The translations under genes were made by a program, and so were the position numbers. Positions 35,135 to 47,559 of a DNA stretch of 64,000 bases are shown here, piece by piece. The notes under the pieces are model-generated. The model made no database searches. It saw only the letters and a list, made by a program, of their open reading frames with translations, and was not told the origin of the DNA. Source of the DNA: Physcomitrium patens. Lineage: Eukaryota > Streptophyta > Bryopsida > Funariales > Funariaceae. The stretch covers positions 13,331,869-13,395,868 of the forward strand of contig NC_037271.1 of NCBI RefSeq assembly GCF_000002425.4, written 5' to 3'. How positions within the stretch are numbered: the stretch's first letter is position 1; the number at the start of each line of letters is the position of its first letter.

Positions 35135-35664
35135 TGTCACGGACATACATATAATTACCTATATGAATAGATAAAAGTATGTAAAAGTAGGTTAATTATG
35201 TAATATCTTCTAGAGAAGCTTCTTAGAAGCTTCATAGACGCTGCTTTGACTTTATAGGAGTCTATAGTTGACTTTTAGGTTAGAAACTTGGTCAACAAGT
35301 TAGCCATGTGCCACGCATGTTGGAAGCTTAAAGAACAAGCTAACTACGTGGTCCATCCATAGAAAACTTGCCTTGCAAGCAAAGGCATGTGGCCTAGAAA
35401 GTCAACATATATTGGAGGTCTTATAGAACATCGCCACGTGGCTTCTAGTTAGATAGTATATATAGAGGCAAGAGTGAAGCCCTCTTCACTCTTGTCAACT
35501 CCTTTCTTGCTTCTAGTCTAGTTTCAAGGGTCTCTAGTTTTCTTGTATTTTGGCAATAGCCATTCCAGTTTCTTTCTTAATATACATATTTCTATTTTGT
35601 CCTATTTCTTTTTGAGAAAAGTCTCACTTACTCTTTAGCTTTCATCGAGTTCTTGTCCCTGACA
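35135..35664 (+). repeat. 3' LTR of RE-C (530 bp)
   Basis: Reading it line by line against 29,329-29,858 I find the same length and no difference. It is followed by the target repeat CCTTG and the rest of RE-B reverse transcriptase. Confidence 0.97.
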
Positions 35665-35669
35665 CCTTG

Positions 35670-38026
35670 ACGATTTTGTTGTCATCTATTTGGATGATAT
35701 TTTGATATTCTCCAAAAATGAGGAAGAGCATGAAAAGCACGTTCGTTTGGTCTTGGAGAAACTATGTGAGCGAGGACTATATGCCAAGTTGGAGAAGTGT
35801 TTATTTCACCAAATAGAGATGGAGTTTCTGGGATTCATTGCGACTACGGAAGGCTTGAAGATGGACCCCAAGAAGGTGGAAGCAATCGTGTCTTGGGAGG
35901 TTCGAAAGACGGTTAGAGACATACAATGCTTTCTTGGTTTTGCTAACTTCTATCGGATCTTCATCAAAAATTGCTCTCAACTTGCTGCTCCTCTCACTCA
36001 GTTGACATGCAAGGATAAGCTGGAATGGGGACCTCTAGCGGAGAAGGTATTTTAAGACGTGAAGGCCGCATTTATTACGGCTCCAATTTTGGTACATCGA
36101 GACTTTACAAAGGCCTTTTATTTAGAAATTGATGCTTCGGATTTTGCTCTGGGAGCTGTACTTTCATAAATGGGAGAAGACAAGAAGCTCCATCCAGTTG
36201 CATTCTATTCTCGAAAGTTCTCTGCTGCTGAAATCAATTATGAGATCCACGATAAGGAACTTCTTGCTATAGTGGATTCTTTCCAAGAATGGCATCACTT
36301 TCTTAAAGGAGCTGCATACCCAGTGACCGTATACACAGATCACAAGAATTTGGAGTATTTCATGTCGGCTCGAGTTCTAAATCAACGTCAAGCTCGATGG
36401 AGTATGTTGCTATCTAGGTTCGATTTTGTTATTACTTATCGACCTGGAAAGCAGCAAGGACTATCTAATGCCTTATCGAGGAGATCGTATCTTGTACCAA
36501 AGACTGGAGAAGCAGCGTTTGATCAATAATGTACGACATTGTTGAAGCTAGAGTAATTTCAGCTTTACGCTACTATTGTGCCAATTGATGCTGACTTCCT
36601 GAATCAGATATGTGCCGTGACCATTGAAGATTCAGTAGCCATTGATATTAAGCAGCGTGCCAATGACGACAAGTTCAAGGTAGAAGGAGACCTTTTATAC
36701 TTTGAGGAGTGGTTATATATCCCAAAAGGACAAGCACGACTCCGAGTTCTTCAATCTCGCCACGATTTTCTAGCTGCGGGATATTTTGGATTCAACAAGA
36801 CCTTGGAGCTTATTTCTCGAGATTTTTGGTGGCCTCAAATGTGGAAGGATGTGAAAGATTTTGTCCTCTCCTGCGACATCTGTTCAAGATCCAAGAATCC
36901 TCGGCATCGCCCTTATAGACTCCTATAGCCATTGTCGATTCCACGTCGACTATGGTCTTCAATTTCCATGGACTTCATCACGGACCTGCCATCATCGAAC
37001 TCATTTGATAGCATCTTTTTCGTAGTAGATCGGCTTACAAAGATGGCATACTTTGTCCCTTACAAGAAGACATCATCCAATGAAGTCACAGCAAGGCTCT
37101 TTCTCCATAATGTGTATCGATATCATGGACTACCAGATGATATCGTATCAGATCGAGGAACCCAGTTCGTATCAAAGTTTTGGACATCTCTCTTTGAGAT
37201 ACTGAAGGTGGATATCAAGCTTTCTTCAGCTTTTCATCCTCAAACTGACGGCCAAACAGAACAGGTGAACTAAGTCTTGGAACAATACTTACCATGCAAC
37301 ATCAATTATCAGCAAGATGATTGGACCTCATATCTGTCGCTAGCCGAGTTTGCATATAATAACATCCTCCATGCGTCGACTCAATACACACCATTCTTTT
37401 TCAACTATGGGTATCATCCGAAGCTTGATTTATTGAGTCCATCAATAAATAACAATCCAGTAGCTGAAGGATTTGCGAAACAACTATCAGAGCTTCAAAA
37501 TACGTTGAAGCTTCAATTACAATCCGCTCAAGAATCCTACAAGGCGTTTGCAGATAGATTTTGGAATCAATCACCTACTTTCAAAATTAGAGATAAAGCA
37601 TGGCTTCTTTGATGGAATATCAAGATCAAGCGACCATGTGATAAGTTGGACTATCAAAGATTGGGACCATTTATCATCTAGAAGCAAATCAATCTAGTGG
37701 CATACCGTCTGGAATTACTGGCTTCTATGAAGCTACATCTAGTCTTTCATGTTTCTCTGTTGGAGTCTTATCGAGAGTCGTCTTTTCTTGGAAGAGTGTA
37801 ATGTCCGCCACCTAGTATTGAAATCGAGAACCACAAGGAATACGAGGTTGAAAAGGTGTTGGATTCACGGCAAAGGTGGGGCAAGTTGGAGTATCTTGTT
37901 TATTGGTGCAGCTACGACATTAATGAGCGAACGTGGGAGCCAGCTGAAAATCTTGCCAATGCGCCACAAAAGGTACAAGAGTTTCATCAATAACATCCTC
38001 ATAAACCTAAGCCGGTTCGGCGATAG
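35670..38026 (+). pseudogene. RE-B pol, second part: RT YLDD, RNase H, integrase, chromodomain
   Basis: Directly after the RE-C target repeat comes DDFVVIYLDDILIFSKN. It is followed by RNase H ([39 protein letters not shown]), the integrase HHCC region (HDFLAAGYFGFN...CDICSRSK, second His replaced by Tyr), MDFITDLPSS, SDRGTQFVSKFW and HPQTDGQTEQVN. A chromodomain ([13 protein letters not shown]...[17 protein letters not shown]) closes the protein. Stops interrupt it at about 36,053, 36,167, 36,527, 36,553, 36,927, 37,272, 37,610 and later. Most are explained by single transitions. Confidence 0.9.
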
Positions 38027-38158
38027 CTTCCTTTTAAAGCTTGCTCACCTAAGAATATAAGAAAGGGGCAGAGCACCACCAAAATTTGTAATTGATGTAG
38101 TTATTTTCTCCAACATAAAATAGAATTTTTTTCAGTAGCCATAGTTTGGTCTTCTGAT

Positions 38159-38485
38159 ATGGATAGCCAAGAGATAGATACTATGCCAGTCAGATTATGT
38201 CAACCGACTAGCTCACGAAGGCGACTCCAAGATAAAGAAACGCCTATACCACGACGATGACGGAGGATACCGAGTAACCGATCACTGGTGATTGTATTTG
38301 AGCCCGAGCCTGCTTATGATGGTCAGCCAGAAGGCGTGTTTACAGGACAATTTCACAATGAGGACACAGAAGTTCATGCTTGGTCAGAAGTTGAAGGAGT
38401 GGGCCACTACCGTTGGCTTCAAGGGCCGATGAACCACTTGCCTCGTGAACAATAGTTGGAGTTCATAGCAGACGTTATGCGATAG
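38159..38485 (+). pseudogene. RE-B third ORF after pol (unknown function)
   Basis: Starting MDSQEIDTMPVRLCQPTSSRRRL, this frame of about 108 codons has two in-frame stops. It matches the intact RE-C ORF in gene order and sequence, best over VGHYRWLQGPMNHLPREQ and the preceding VIVFEP...GVFTGQF. It lies between the chromodomain and the polypurine tract, the place where an env-like gene sits in some retroelements, but it has no signal peptide or membrane segment. Confidence 0.75.
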
Positions 38486-38562
38486 AACTTCATTTTCTTA
38501 CGTTGGTACTGATTAATAAAAACATTACTTCTCAGAGACCTCAAAGCTAAAGGAGGGGGTGA

Positions 38563-38960
38563 TGTTAGGGACATAGTCCTTAGAATCTTCTAGAAACAAG
38601 TTTTTAGAACCTTCTAGAAGCAAGTCTTTGAAACCTTCTAGAAACTTCTTAGTTGGTAGAAGATGTTAGGGACATAGTCTTTAGAACCTTATAGAGATAA
38701 GTTTTTAGAACCTTCTAGAATCAAGTCTCTGGAACCTTCTAGAAGCTTCCTAGTTGGTAGAAGTTACTTGAGAAGCTTCCTAAATAAGAATATATATTGG
38801 AATCGAGGCTGAAGAGTTCTTTAGTCTCAACATCACATCTCTTGGAGGTCTAACTCACCTCTCTGGTATTGTTCTTGTATTCATCTGATTAATCTAGTTC
38901 TTGCCAGTTCTTCTTGAACTTCTTGTTAGATCTCGAGCTTATATTTCTGTATCCGTGACA
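38563..38960 (+). repeat. 3' LTR of RE-B (398 bp)
   Basis: It matches 26,532-26,905 with scattered, mostly transition differences and one extra unit of about 24 bp. It is preceded by the purine-rich AAAGGAGGGGGTGA and followed by the target repeat TGTCC and the remainder of the RE-A LTR. Confidence 0.92.
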
Positions 38961-39606
38961 TGTCCCCATAATTGGAATAAATTAGCCCTTCGCATCAGGC
39001 TCACCTAAATATTGAATTGGTCCTTTTTTCTTTTGTCGACTCATGGTAAGAACGACTTAGACATATTCCATCCAATTTATCGAAGAATCTTGAGGACCTC
39101 AATTTATTTCTTTAATTTTTTTCTTGGCTTTGGATCTGATGATCCCAATTATTGAAATTGATCGGAGCATTACATTGTTGATAAGTATGCCCCAACTGCT
39201 TGTAATTCCCACACATTGGCGCATAATTGTCAATGACTCTGGGATTGGGACATTCACTAGCATAATGACTAATCTATCTGCAATGGAAACAATGAAGTGG
39301 TCTTCTTGTACCCCCATCAGGCATATTGGGTGTCTCCACTAGTATATATCTATTAGGCTTGTTCCATGTAGTGTTAGAAAATGATTTTGGTTGTCCTATT
39401 GGTATGAAGGATACTTGGTTTGATGACGCCGGTGGAACATATTGCTGATGTCACGTATCGTGGTATAGCTTGCAATGGAGTCATTAACTGGCCCCTAAAA
39501 TATTGGCACTGGAATTGGCCACTATTTCTAATATCCAAGATGACTAAATATTAGTAAAATCTTTTTCATTTATATTTTTACCATATAGTCGTGTTATAAT
39601 ACGACA
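38961..39606 (-). repeat. RE-A 5' LTR, right portion (split by RE-B)
   Basis: It continues the LTR exactly where 26,531 left off, repeating the 5-bp target (TATCC on the left, TGTCC on the right; the uninterrupted LTR at 16,749 has TGTCC). It includes the decayed zinc-knuckle frame near 39,150-39,320 and ends at ACGACA. Confidence 0.88.
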
Positions 39607-40289
39607 ATGCAAGGGTATTTTGGAATAGGCAGGATAGAATGGCTGTTAAGAATTGATCAAGGAATAACTCAAAAGATTAATAATTGGATTGATAAAGACT
39701 TTAAAGATGGTTTTAATAATATTTACTATGAAATCTCTATCAAAGTTGCAAGAAAGAAGAATAATATCTTGCTCTCTAGTTTGTGTGATTAATATTATGG
39801 ACATATAAGAAATCAAATTTAGAGTGTAAAGAATGTATTAATATTTAAGGAAGAAGCATAATTAATAGACTACTTCATGATGATGTATGATGCATGGTAT
39901 GGCCTTTCATCTTCTACTCTAAAATTTAAAGTTAATGAAATTATTAAATCTCAATGGATCCCATTTTGTGAGGAAATTTTGAGTAGTGAATGAATGCAAT
40001 GGTTTTTGTATTTGCCATCGAAAGCTCACTTTGCATGCATTTATTGCTTTTGAATCTTCTAAAGCTCATGTCTTTTGTAAAGAAAATGTGGTAGCATTAT
40101 ACAACAACTTTAAAACATTATATAATTTATACTAGTACTTCTTTCATTACATTTGAATTTTTAATGACAAAAATATAAAAATAGGTAATTTACCATCTTT
40201 CAATTTTTTTTTATTTTCTTTCAAATTTTGCTTTGTTTTACTTTTCATGGTTTCTTTTATTTAGTTTTCTTTCAATTTTTATTTTATTT

Positions 40290-40344
<55 letters not shown>

Positions 40345-40830
40345 TTTAAAATATTTTAAAATCTTCTATTAAAATATTTTTAAAATCTTTTAGAATCTTT
40401 TAGAATATGATAGAATATTCTAAAAAGATTTCTAAAACTTTTTCTTAGTTGTTTGTAATATCACCTCTTTTTCTAATTTCAAGTTTTACAAAGAACATTG
40501 GTTTTATATTTGCAATAAAATAATCAAAGCTCAAGCATCAATTTTAAGGTTTTCTTATTTGAGTTGATTGTAGCATAGACATTTCTTCCCTTGAGAAGAT
40601 CCAACTTCATCTTGAGGATGATCTTGTAAAGATTGCAAGAGCTAGAATAGCCAATTTAACATCAGTAGTAAAAAAAAGCTCCAACTCTTGCTCTACTTTA
40701 AGATTCATAATCTAAAGATTCACTAAACACTTTCTAATTTGACATATTAGATTGTAAACTCTAAAGTTACTAAAAGTAATACTTTCTCTCTTCTTTATAT
40801 ACAACATCCTAATAGTAGCTTTATTAAAAA
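39607..40830. other. AT-rich stretch between RE-A and RE-D, with (TA)n; may hide a RE-D LTR
   Basis: It contains a (TA)n run at about 40,294-40,338, then AGAATCTTTTAGAAT and TTCTAAA blocks near 40,340-40,440 that resemble the decayed LTR of RE-D. No gene was recognised. The left end of RE-D could not be fixed. Confidence 0.45.
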
Positions 40831-40950
40831 GTCATCTTAAAATAGGTTTAGGTTTTTGAAGATAGCATTGATGAAACTCTTATATCTTTTTTAGCACATT
40901 AATTAGTTTTTTGCTCATTTCCATATATGATTATTGATATCATAATTTTA

Positions 40951-41373
40951 CTAATAAATAAAATATTTCAACTTATTTCTTCTTTGCTGAGAATCAAGGA
41001 CCTTTTCTACTTTATATTCCACATGATTTTTTATTTGAATACAAAGCAATAATGGTTGTATTCTTTTTAGAATATTTGATTTTTTATATTCTTCTAAAAG
41101 AGAAATATAAAAGATTAGATGTACCTTCATGGATGTAGGTAGTTCCAACTAATAAGCTACTAAATTGATTTGTTTTTAAATATAAAATGGCTCCATTCTT
41201 TGATAGTCCAACTTATTACAAGGTTGATTGGTCTTGATATTTTGTCAAAAAAAATATATTTTATCTTCCACTTAAAAGCAAGGGATTTTTTTTTCTAAAT
41301 TTTTTTAAAGGTACATTATAGAAATCTTGAGCTGCTTGTAAATAGAGCTTCAAAAATTGTCTAAAATTGTGAT

Positions 41374-41404
<31 letters not shown>

Positions 41405-41947
41405 TTTTGCTCTTATATTTTCATCTTTTGATGTACTTAACAAATCAAGCTTTAAATGGTAACCATAATTGGTATAAAATGATATTTATTAAATCAAAGC
41501 ATGAAAAATATTATTATAATCAAACTCTACTAAAGGTAAATGTGAGGTCCAATCATTTTATTGATAGTTGAATGTATATTACACGTTCTGCTTCAAAAAT
41601 TGATTGACTCATTTTATTTATTCATCAATTTGAAGGTGGAAGATATAAAAAATTTTAATATCCATCTTTAATATCTTAAAAAGGGATTTTTAAAACTTTG
41701 ATATAAATTGAGGTCCTCGATCAAAAATGATGTCATCAGATAGGTTATGATATCAATATATATTATTAAAAAAGAACCTTGTTATTTCTTCTTTAAAAAT
41801 TATCTTTTTATATAGGAAAAAATATGCCATCTTTATAAGTCAATCTATAATAACATAAATGGCATCAAATATAGTTGATGGCAGCAAATTAGTCATAAAA
41901 TCTATTGATAATAAAGACCACATTTGCTTTGGAATTGATAGTAGTTG
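40951..41947 (-). pseudogene. RE-D integrase core and chromodomain
   Basis: Immediately left of RE-E the minus strand continues RE-D integrase (counterpart of SIPRRLWSSISMDFITDLPSS). It ends with a chromodomain remnant, EYKVEKVLDSQQRRNKLKYFIY, preceded by MKVHLIFYISLLEEYK. It is broken by many stops. Confidence 0.78.
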
Positions 41948-42494
41948 TATCATGGATATATATCTATTATAATTATTATCTAAATAATATAAATAGATAG
42001 AAGTAGGTAAAAGTAAATAAAAATAGATTAATTTTATAATACCTTCTTAGAAAAGCTTCCTAAAAGCTTTTTAGATGCTATTTTGACTTTACATGTATTT
42101 ATAATTGATTGGTAGGTTAAAAACTTAGTTAACAAGTTAACCACATGCCATATATGTTGATAGCTTGCGGAAGAAGCTAATGATGTGGTGCCCATATAGA
42201 AAACTTGCCTTGTAAGTTAAGATACATGTTATACAAAGTCAATATGTTTTTAGAGGTCCTAAAAATGTTGTCACATAAATCTTAAATAGATAGTATATAT
42301 AGAGGTAAGAATAAAACTTTCTTCACTCTTGTCAATTCTTTTTTTTTTCTAATCTAGTTTCAAGAGTCTCTAGTTTCTTTGTCTTTTGGTAATAACCATT
42401 CCAATTTTTATTTAATATATATACTTCTCTACTTCTATTTCTTTAAGAGAGTTTCACTTATTTATTTACTTTCATCAAGTTTTTGTCATTGAAA
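41948..42494 (+). repeat. 5' LTR of RE-E
   Basis: It begins TATCATGGATATATATC where RE-C has TGTCACGGACATACATA. The TATA box is at about 42,294 and ACTCTTGTCAA is kept at 42,325-42,335, again 31 bp apart. The primer site TTGACAAGAGT is kept at 42,497-42,507. Confidence 0.85.
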
Positions 42495-42706
42495 AATTGA
42501 CAAGAGTGTACTTACAATATTAAAGATTTATCTTCTCTTAATTAAGAGTGGATTACTCATTTCTCTTGATAAGACTTAAGTGTATTAGGAGTTGCGGATT
42601 ATCCTTTTCTAAACTAATATTATTTTTAGTATTTTTTTTATTTTCAAGTCTTTTCTTCTATTTATTTTGAGTGATATCAGACATCTTCCTTTCTTTAAGT
42701 ATTATT

Positions 42707-43710
42707 ATGGCAAAACTTTTGAAAATAAAGAGTGCAATGATACAAATGTAAGAGCAATTGAGGGAATTAATGCTTGCAATGCATCAACTCAATTTACTGC
42801 CACAAGGAACAATAAGAATGGCAAGAAGCAAAGATATAAAAATGATTGGAGTTGCTTCAATATTTGTACCAAATCATGTCCCTTCTTCTATGGTGGAACA
42901 CCTTTCTACTATTAAAAAATAAAAGGTTGTACTCCTTAAAAAGTTTGATGGCACAAGATCTAAGTTTCATGGATTTATCAATCAAGTACAACTTTTGATT
43001 GAACTTCAATCCCAGAGCTATTCAACTCCAAGATCACAAGTTAGATTCATTGATACACTCGTTTTAAGTTCAACATTATTATGGTTTTTATCTTTTCTTA
43101 AACAACAAAATCCAATATTAAATAATCTGAAGGTTTTTTTAATAAAATTTTGATCTATTTATAAAAAATATGATATAATTTATATTATAATCAATAAAAT
43201 AAATATTTTAAAATGAGACAATCGATTGATAATATTATATGCTTCACAATTTTGACAACTTGCAACTGATATCAAGTAGGATGATGCATTTATTAGCCAA
43301 TTTTTCTACAAATTAAAATATGAGATAAAAAATTGATGCTCAATTTACTTGATCTTTAAACATTGAATCAAGCAATTTATTTTATTGTGAGGTATAACAA
43401 TTGACTTTTTGAATTTCAATCTAAAAGTTGTACAAGTACACCTCAATACTACTATAATTCAATGACAATGCCAATGTCTTCTCAACACATACATTCAAAA
43501 GTAGAGGATATATAAATTGATGTAGTATGTTTCAAACTTCTTATTAAGCAAGAAAAGACTTATTGTTGTTAGAAAGGATTATGCTTATATTGTAGAGAAT
43601 CTAAGCATACTGCTCAATATTGTCCAAAGAAACAATACAACCACAAAATAAAGAGTACAATTGTTGAACAAGATAGTATATTAGAAAACAAGTTTGTTCA
43701 GCTAGATTAG
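42707..43710 (+). pseudogene. RE-E gag remnant
   Basis: ATG and the gag order are retained, but many stops are present. The TGA at 43,253-43,255 is at the same codon as the RE-C TGA. The knuckle region keeps the LCLYCRESKHTAQYCPKK-like sequence. The final TAG is also kept. Confidence 0.8.
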
Positions 43711-43734
43711 AAATTATGTGATTAGAACCTTGTA

Positions 43735-46700
43735 CAACACTTAGTAAAGGTCCTATTCTCTCCTTAAAATCCTCTTCTTGTTTTATAATAAATATTATTT
43801 TAGGATCTAAATATTACAAAGCCTTTGCCTTATTAGATTCAAGAGCCTTAGTGTATATCTTAGATAAAGAATTTATTAAAAGACATAGCATATCTTTAAT
43901 GAAGAAAACTAAACTTGTTCACGTAGAAATCATAAATAGTTGTCAATTATCTTTAGGAAATGTTAGTTATAAAATCCTTCCTATAGAAGTAATAATTAAT
44001 AATCATAGTAACTTTGTAATATTTAATATCATTAGATTTCATTCTAATTCAATTATTTTAGATTTATTATGGATAAAAAAATATAATCCAAAAATAAATT
44101 GGATTTCTTGTAGTCTTAATTTTTTTAAAGTATAATTAAGAGTATAATTGATTAAATAAAAATTCATAATTCTAATGTAATTTAATCTATATTTGTAGAT
44201 GCAAGAACTTTCTTGTATGCTGAAAAAGAAGGATTATTTTGTGTCATTTACATTGTACCTATTTTTAATGGTGAAAAGACTTGAAGTGGCATTCTAACCT
44301 AATATCAAGATTTTCAAGATATATTTGAAAAGAAAGATGTAGATACTCTACCAAAATATCATCCCTATAATTACTCAATTGACCTTCAAGAAAGAGTTCA
44401 ACCATAGTTTGGACCAATTTATAGTTTATCACAAAATGATTTGGCTGAATTCAAGTAGTATATTGAAGAAAATCTAGGCAAGAACTTCATACGCTATTCC
44501 AAATCTCTAATGGGAGCTCCAATTTTATTTGTAAAGAAAAAAATGGATCATTAAGGATGTATATTGATTATTAAGGACTCAATAAAATCACCATCAATAA
44601 TAGGTATTTACTACTTTTAATATCTGGACTTCTTCATGAATTGAATCAAGCTAAGATCTATATAAAAATAGATCTACAATGAGCATGTAATCTAGTATGC
44701 ATAAAAAAAGAAGATGAATGGAAGATTATATTTTGAACAAGGTGTGGACATTTTGAATACAACATCATGCCTTTTGGACTTACAAATGCACCAATAACTT
44801 TTCAACATCTAATGAATTATGATTTTTGAGAGTTTTTAGATGATTTTATTGTCTATTACCTAGATGACATCTTAATCTATTTTAAAAACACAGAAGAATA
44901 TGAACTTCATGTTTGTTATGTATTACAAAAACTAAGAGATGTAAAATTCTATCCCAAGATAAAAAGCATGTATTCTATACTACTAGGATTGACTTCTTAG
45001 GATATATCATTTTAAATGATAGACTTATGATGGATCCTAAGAAAATTCAAACTATTATGGATTGAAAGATCCCAAAAATGGTAAAAGATGTCTAATGTTT
45101 TTTAGAATTTGCCAACTACTATTGTATCTTCATCAAGAACTTCTCTTAGGTTATAATTCTACTTACATATTTGACTTATAAAAACAAACTTTAATGGAAT
45201 CAAGAAGCAAAAATAATATTTGAAGCTGTGAAGATAGCTTTTATTTTTGCACCAATCTTATATGGTGTCAACTTTTCTAAGCCATTTTTTATGAAAATAG
45301 ACATATTTGATTTTATTTTGGATGCCATATTATAATAAATAGGAATAGATGATGAATTTCATCTAATAGTTTTTTATTCAAGAAAATTTTTAGTAGCAAA
45401 GATCAACTACAAATTTCATGATTAAGAACTTTTTACAATTATTGACTTATTTCAAGCATAGTGCCACTATTTAGAAGGCACTTTTAAACTAATCATTGTT
45501 TAAACTGACCATAAGAATCTTAAATATTTTATGTCAGTACTTATTTTGAATTATTGCCAAGCTTGTTAGAACATGTCTTTGTTAAGATTTGAATTTAAGA
45601 TCACTTATTGATCCAAAAAAAAAGTAAAGTTTACCAAACATCTTTTCTAAATATTCTTAACTTATATTAAAAGAAAGAGATACATCTTTTGATCAATAAA
45701 GAATGATTCACTTAAAGCTATAAGACCTTCATCTTTAAGCAATAAAATCAATATTGATTAATGATTCAAACCTTATCAAGCAAATTCAATCGAGTATGTT
45801 CTTTGACCTTTTTGTTTACGATATTAAGAATCCTTCTTCTAAGTATCATGATGCTTATAAGTTCAAGTTCAAAAACAACCTACTCTATTTTAAAGGATGC
45901 CTATACATTCAAAAAAAAAAAAAAACATATTTATGTATTTTTCAAGTATGTCATGACTTTCCAACAAGCAAAAATTTTGGATACAACAAGATTTTAGAAC
46001 TTATATGAAGAGATTTTTGGTAGATACAAATATGAAAAATAGTGAAAGATATTTTTCAGCTTTGTGATATTTGTTTAAGGTCAAAAACTCCTCATCATCA
46101 ATCCTATGGATATTTCCAATCCTTATTCATTCCAAAACAACCATGATCTTTTGTTTCTATGGATTTTATTATGGATCTTCTAGTCTTAGATTCTTATGAC
46201 TCTATATTTGTAATAATAGATCATTTTACTAAGATGGCATATTTTATACTATGTACAAAAATTGTCACATATAAAGAAATAGAAATAACATCTATTGCTA
46301 TTATAGATTGCCTAAGAATATTATATCAAATAGAGGAATTTAGTTTATATTAAGATTTCAAGATTGCTTTTTAAGATTTTAAAAGTAGACATTAAACTAC
46401 CTTCAACTTTCTATCCTCAAACTGATGGACAAACAAAGAATGTAAATTAAGTTTTGGAATAGTATTTGAGGTATACCATCAAATATCAACAAGATAATTG
46501 GATAATTTTTTTGCCATTGGTAGAGTTTACTTATAATAACATGATATATTTTTCTATGCAATAATTTTTTTTTTTTAATAATTATGGATATCATCCATGA
46601 CTTGATACTTTTGACTTTTCAGAAGTTAATAATCCCATGGCAAAAGATTTAACAAATCATTTATTTGAACTATATACAACAATAAAGATGCAACTAAAAG

Positions 46701-46993
46701 AGGCTCAAGAACAACAAAAGAGCAATATAGATGCTCATTGCAACAAATAATCTTATTTTTACATTGGTAATAAAGTATGATTATTGTGCTATAATATTAA
46801 AATTATTTACCTTTGTGACAAGTTAGATTATTATAGATTTGGACCATTTCCTATTTGTGAATAAATCAATCCAGTCACTTATTGGTGCAGATACAATATT
46901 AGTGAATGTACATGGATGCCAACAAAAAATCTTACAAATGCAATAGAGAAGGTAAAAGCTTTTCATCAATGACATCTATCAAAATCAAGGTGA
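43735..46993 (+). pseudogene. RE-E pol remnant
   Basis: Collinear with RE-C pol. The protease piece (43,851-44,135) has the active site changed to DSR; the RT region keeps VYYLDDILIYFKN-like sequence near 44,850. RNase H, integrase (MDFIMDLLVLDSYDSIFVIID at 46,159) and a chromodomain end (YWCRYNISECTWMP) follow. All are broken by stops and small indels; part of the region before the chromodomain is deleted. Confidence 0.85.
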
Positions 46994-47095
46994 AGAATAG
47001 CAAATCTTTGCTATAAAAGAAACACAATTTAAAAAAGATTGTATTCTATCTTATATCCTTATTTGTAGTTTTTACATAAGTATGGCATTAAAGAG

Positions 47096-47515
47096 ATGGA
47101 AAACCAACAACCAGTAGATTTAATTCAAGAGCCAATTTTTGTTGATTTACCAAACAAGACATTGAAATTATTACAGCCTTCAAGACGACATAATAGAGAT
47201 AAAGATCTTTAAGAATGACATATTTTCTTTTGAATAGATGGTGAGATACAACATGTTTGGTGACATGACCTAAGAAGTGACTCTCAATATTTGGTGATTT
47301 TATTGGAGGTAGAAATATCTCTTCATGGTATTACAAATATTTTGTTTGAAGAAAGCTATGAAGGTTTTAATAATGATCAAATAATAGGGTAGTCTTTCCA
47401 CCTTAGAATAGGACATTATCAATGGCTGAAACAACCTATCAACTATCTTTAAAGAAAACAAAGATTAGAGTACTTGACAAATATAATTTTTTATTTTTTA
47501 GACTTCTTCAATATA
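47096..47515 (+). pseudogene. RE-E third ORF remnant
   Basis: It keeps the ATG and the alignment to the RE-C third ORF: MENQQPVDLIQEPIFVDLPNKTL, then VWxHDLRSDSQYLVILLEVE and GHYQWLKQPINYL. Several stops were created by transitions. Confidence 0.75.
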
Positions 47516-47559
47516 TCATCACTGCTTCTCATGGAACTCATTCCTAAAAGGAGGAATAA

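Larger units (their letters stand above)
29329..35664 (+). mobile_element. RE-C: young, nearly complete plus-strand chromovirus nested in RE-B
   Basis: The element has 6336 bp, with 530-bp LTRs that I read as identical and a perfect 5-bp target duplication CCTTG (29,324-29,328 and 35,665-35,669). Order: LTR, primer site, gag, protease, RT, RNase H, integrase, chromodomain, third ORF, polypurine tract, LTR. Gag has one in-frame TGA and pol one in-frame TAG; otherwise all domains are open with intact motifs. It is the youngest insertion here: it sits inside RE-B, which sits inside RE-A. Confidence 0.97.
26532..38960 (+). mobile_element. RE-B: plus-strand chromovirus (Ty3/gypsy) with heat-shock-element LTRs, split by RE-C
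   Basis: Order: 5' LTR 26,532-26,905; primer site; gag from 27,182; protease and RT; RE-C insertion at 29,329-35,664; rest of RT, RNase H, integrase and chromodomain; a third ORF at 38,159; polypurine tract AAAGGAGGGGGTGA; 3' LTR 38,563-38,960. The target duplication is TATCC/TGTCC within the RE-A LTR. Pol has multiple stops and gag is frameshifted, so it is dead, but the sequence is much less decayed than RE-D to RE-F. Confidence 0.93.
15553..39606 (-). mobile_element. RE-A: decayed minus-strand Ty3/gypsy element with about 1.85 kb LTRs
   Basis: Read on the minus strand, the order is 5' LTR (39,606-25,319, split by RE-B), gag, protease, reverse transcriptase, integrase, polypurine tract and 3' LTR (17,396-15,553). 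The two LTRs are in direct orientation and flank about 7.9 kb, of which 1.9 kb is an inverted solo LTR of the same family. All reading frames are broken. The protease segment has LVNHGSEIN in place of the usual D-S/H-G. It differs in sequence from RE-B to RE-F. Flanking bases (GGCGT and ATGCA) do not form a clear target duplication. Confidence 0.85.
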
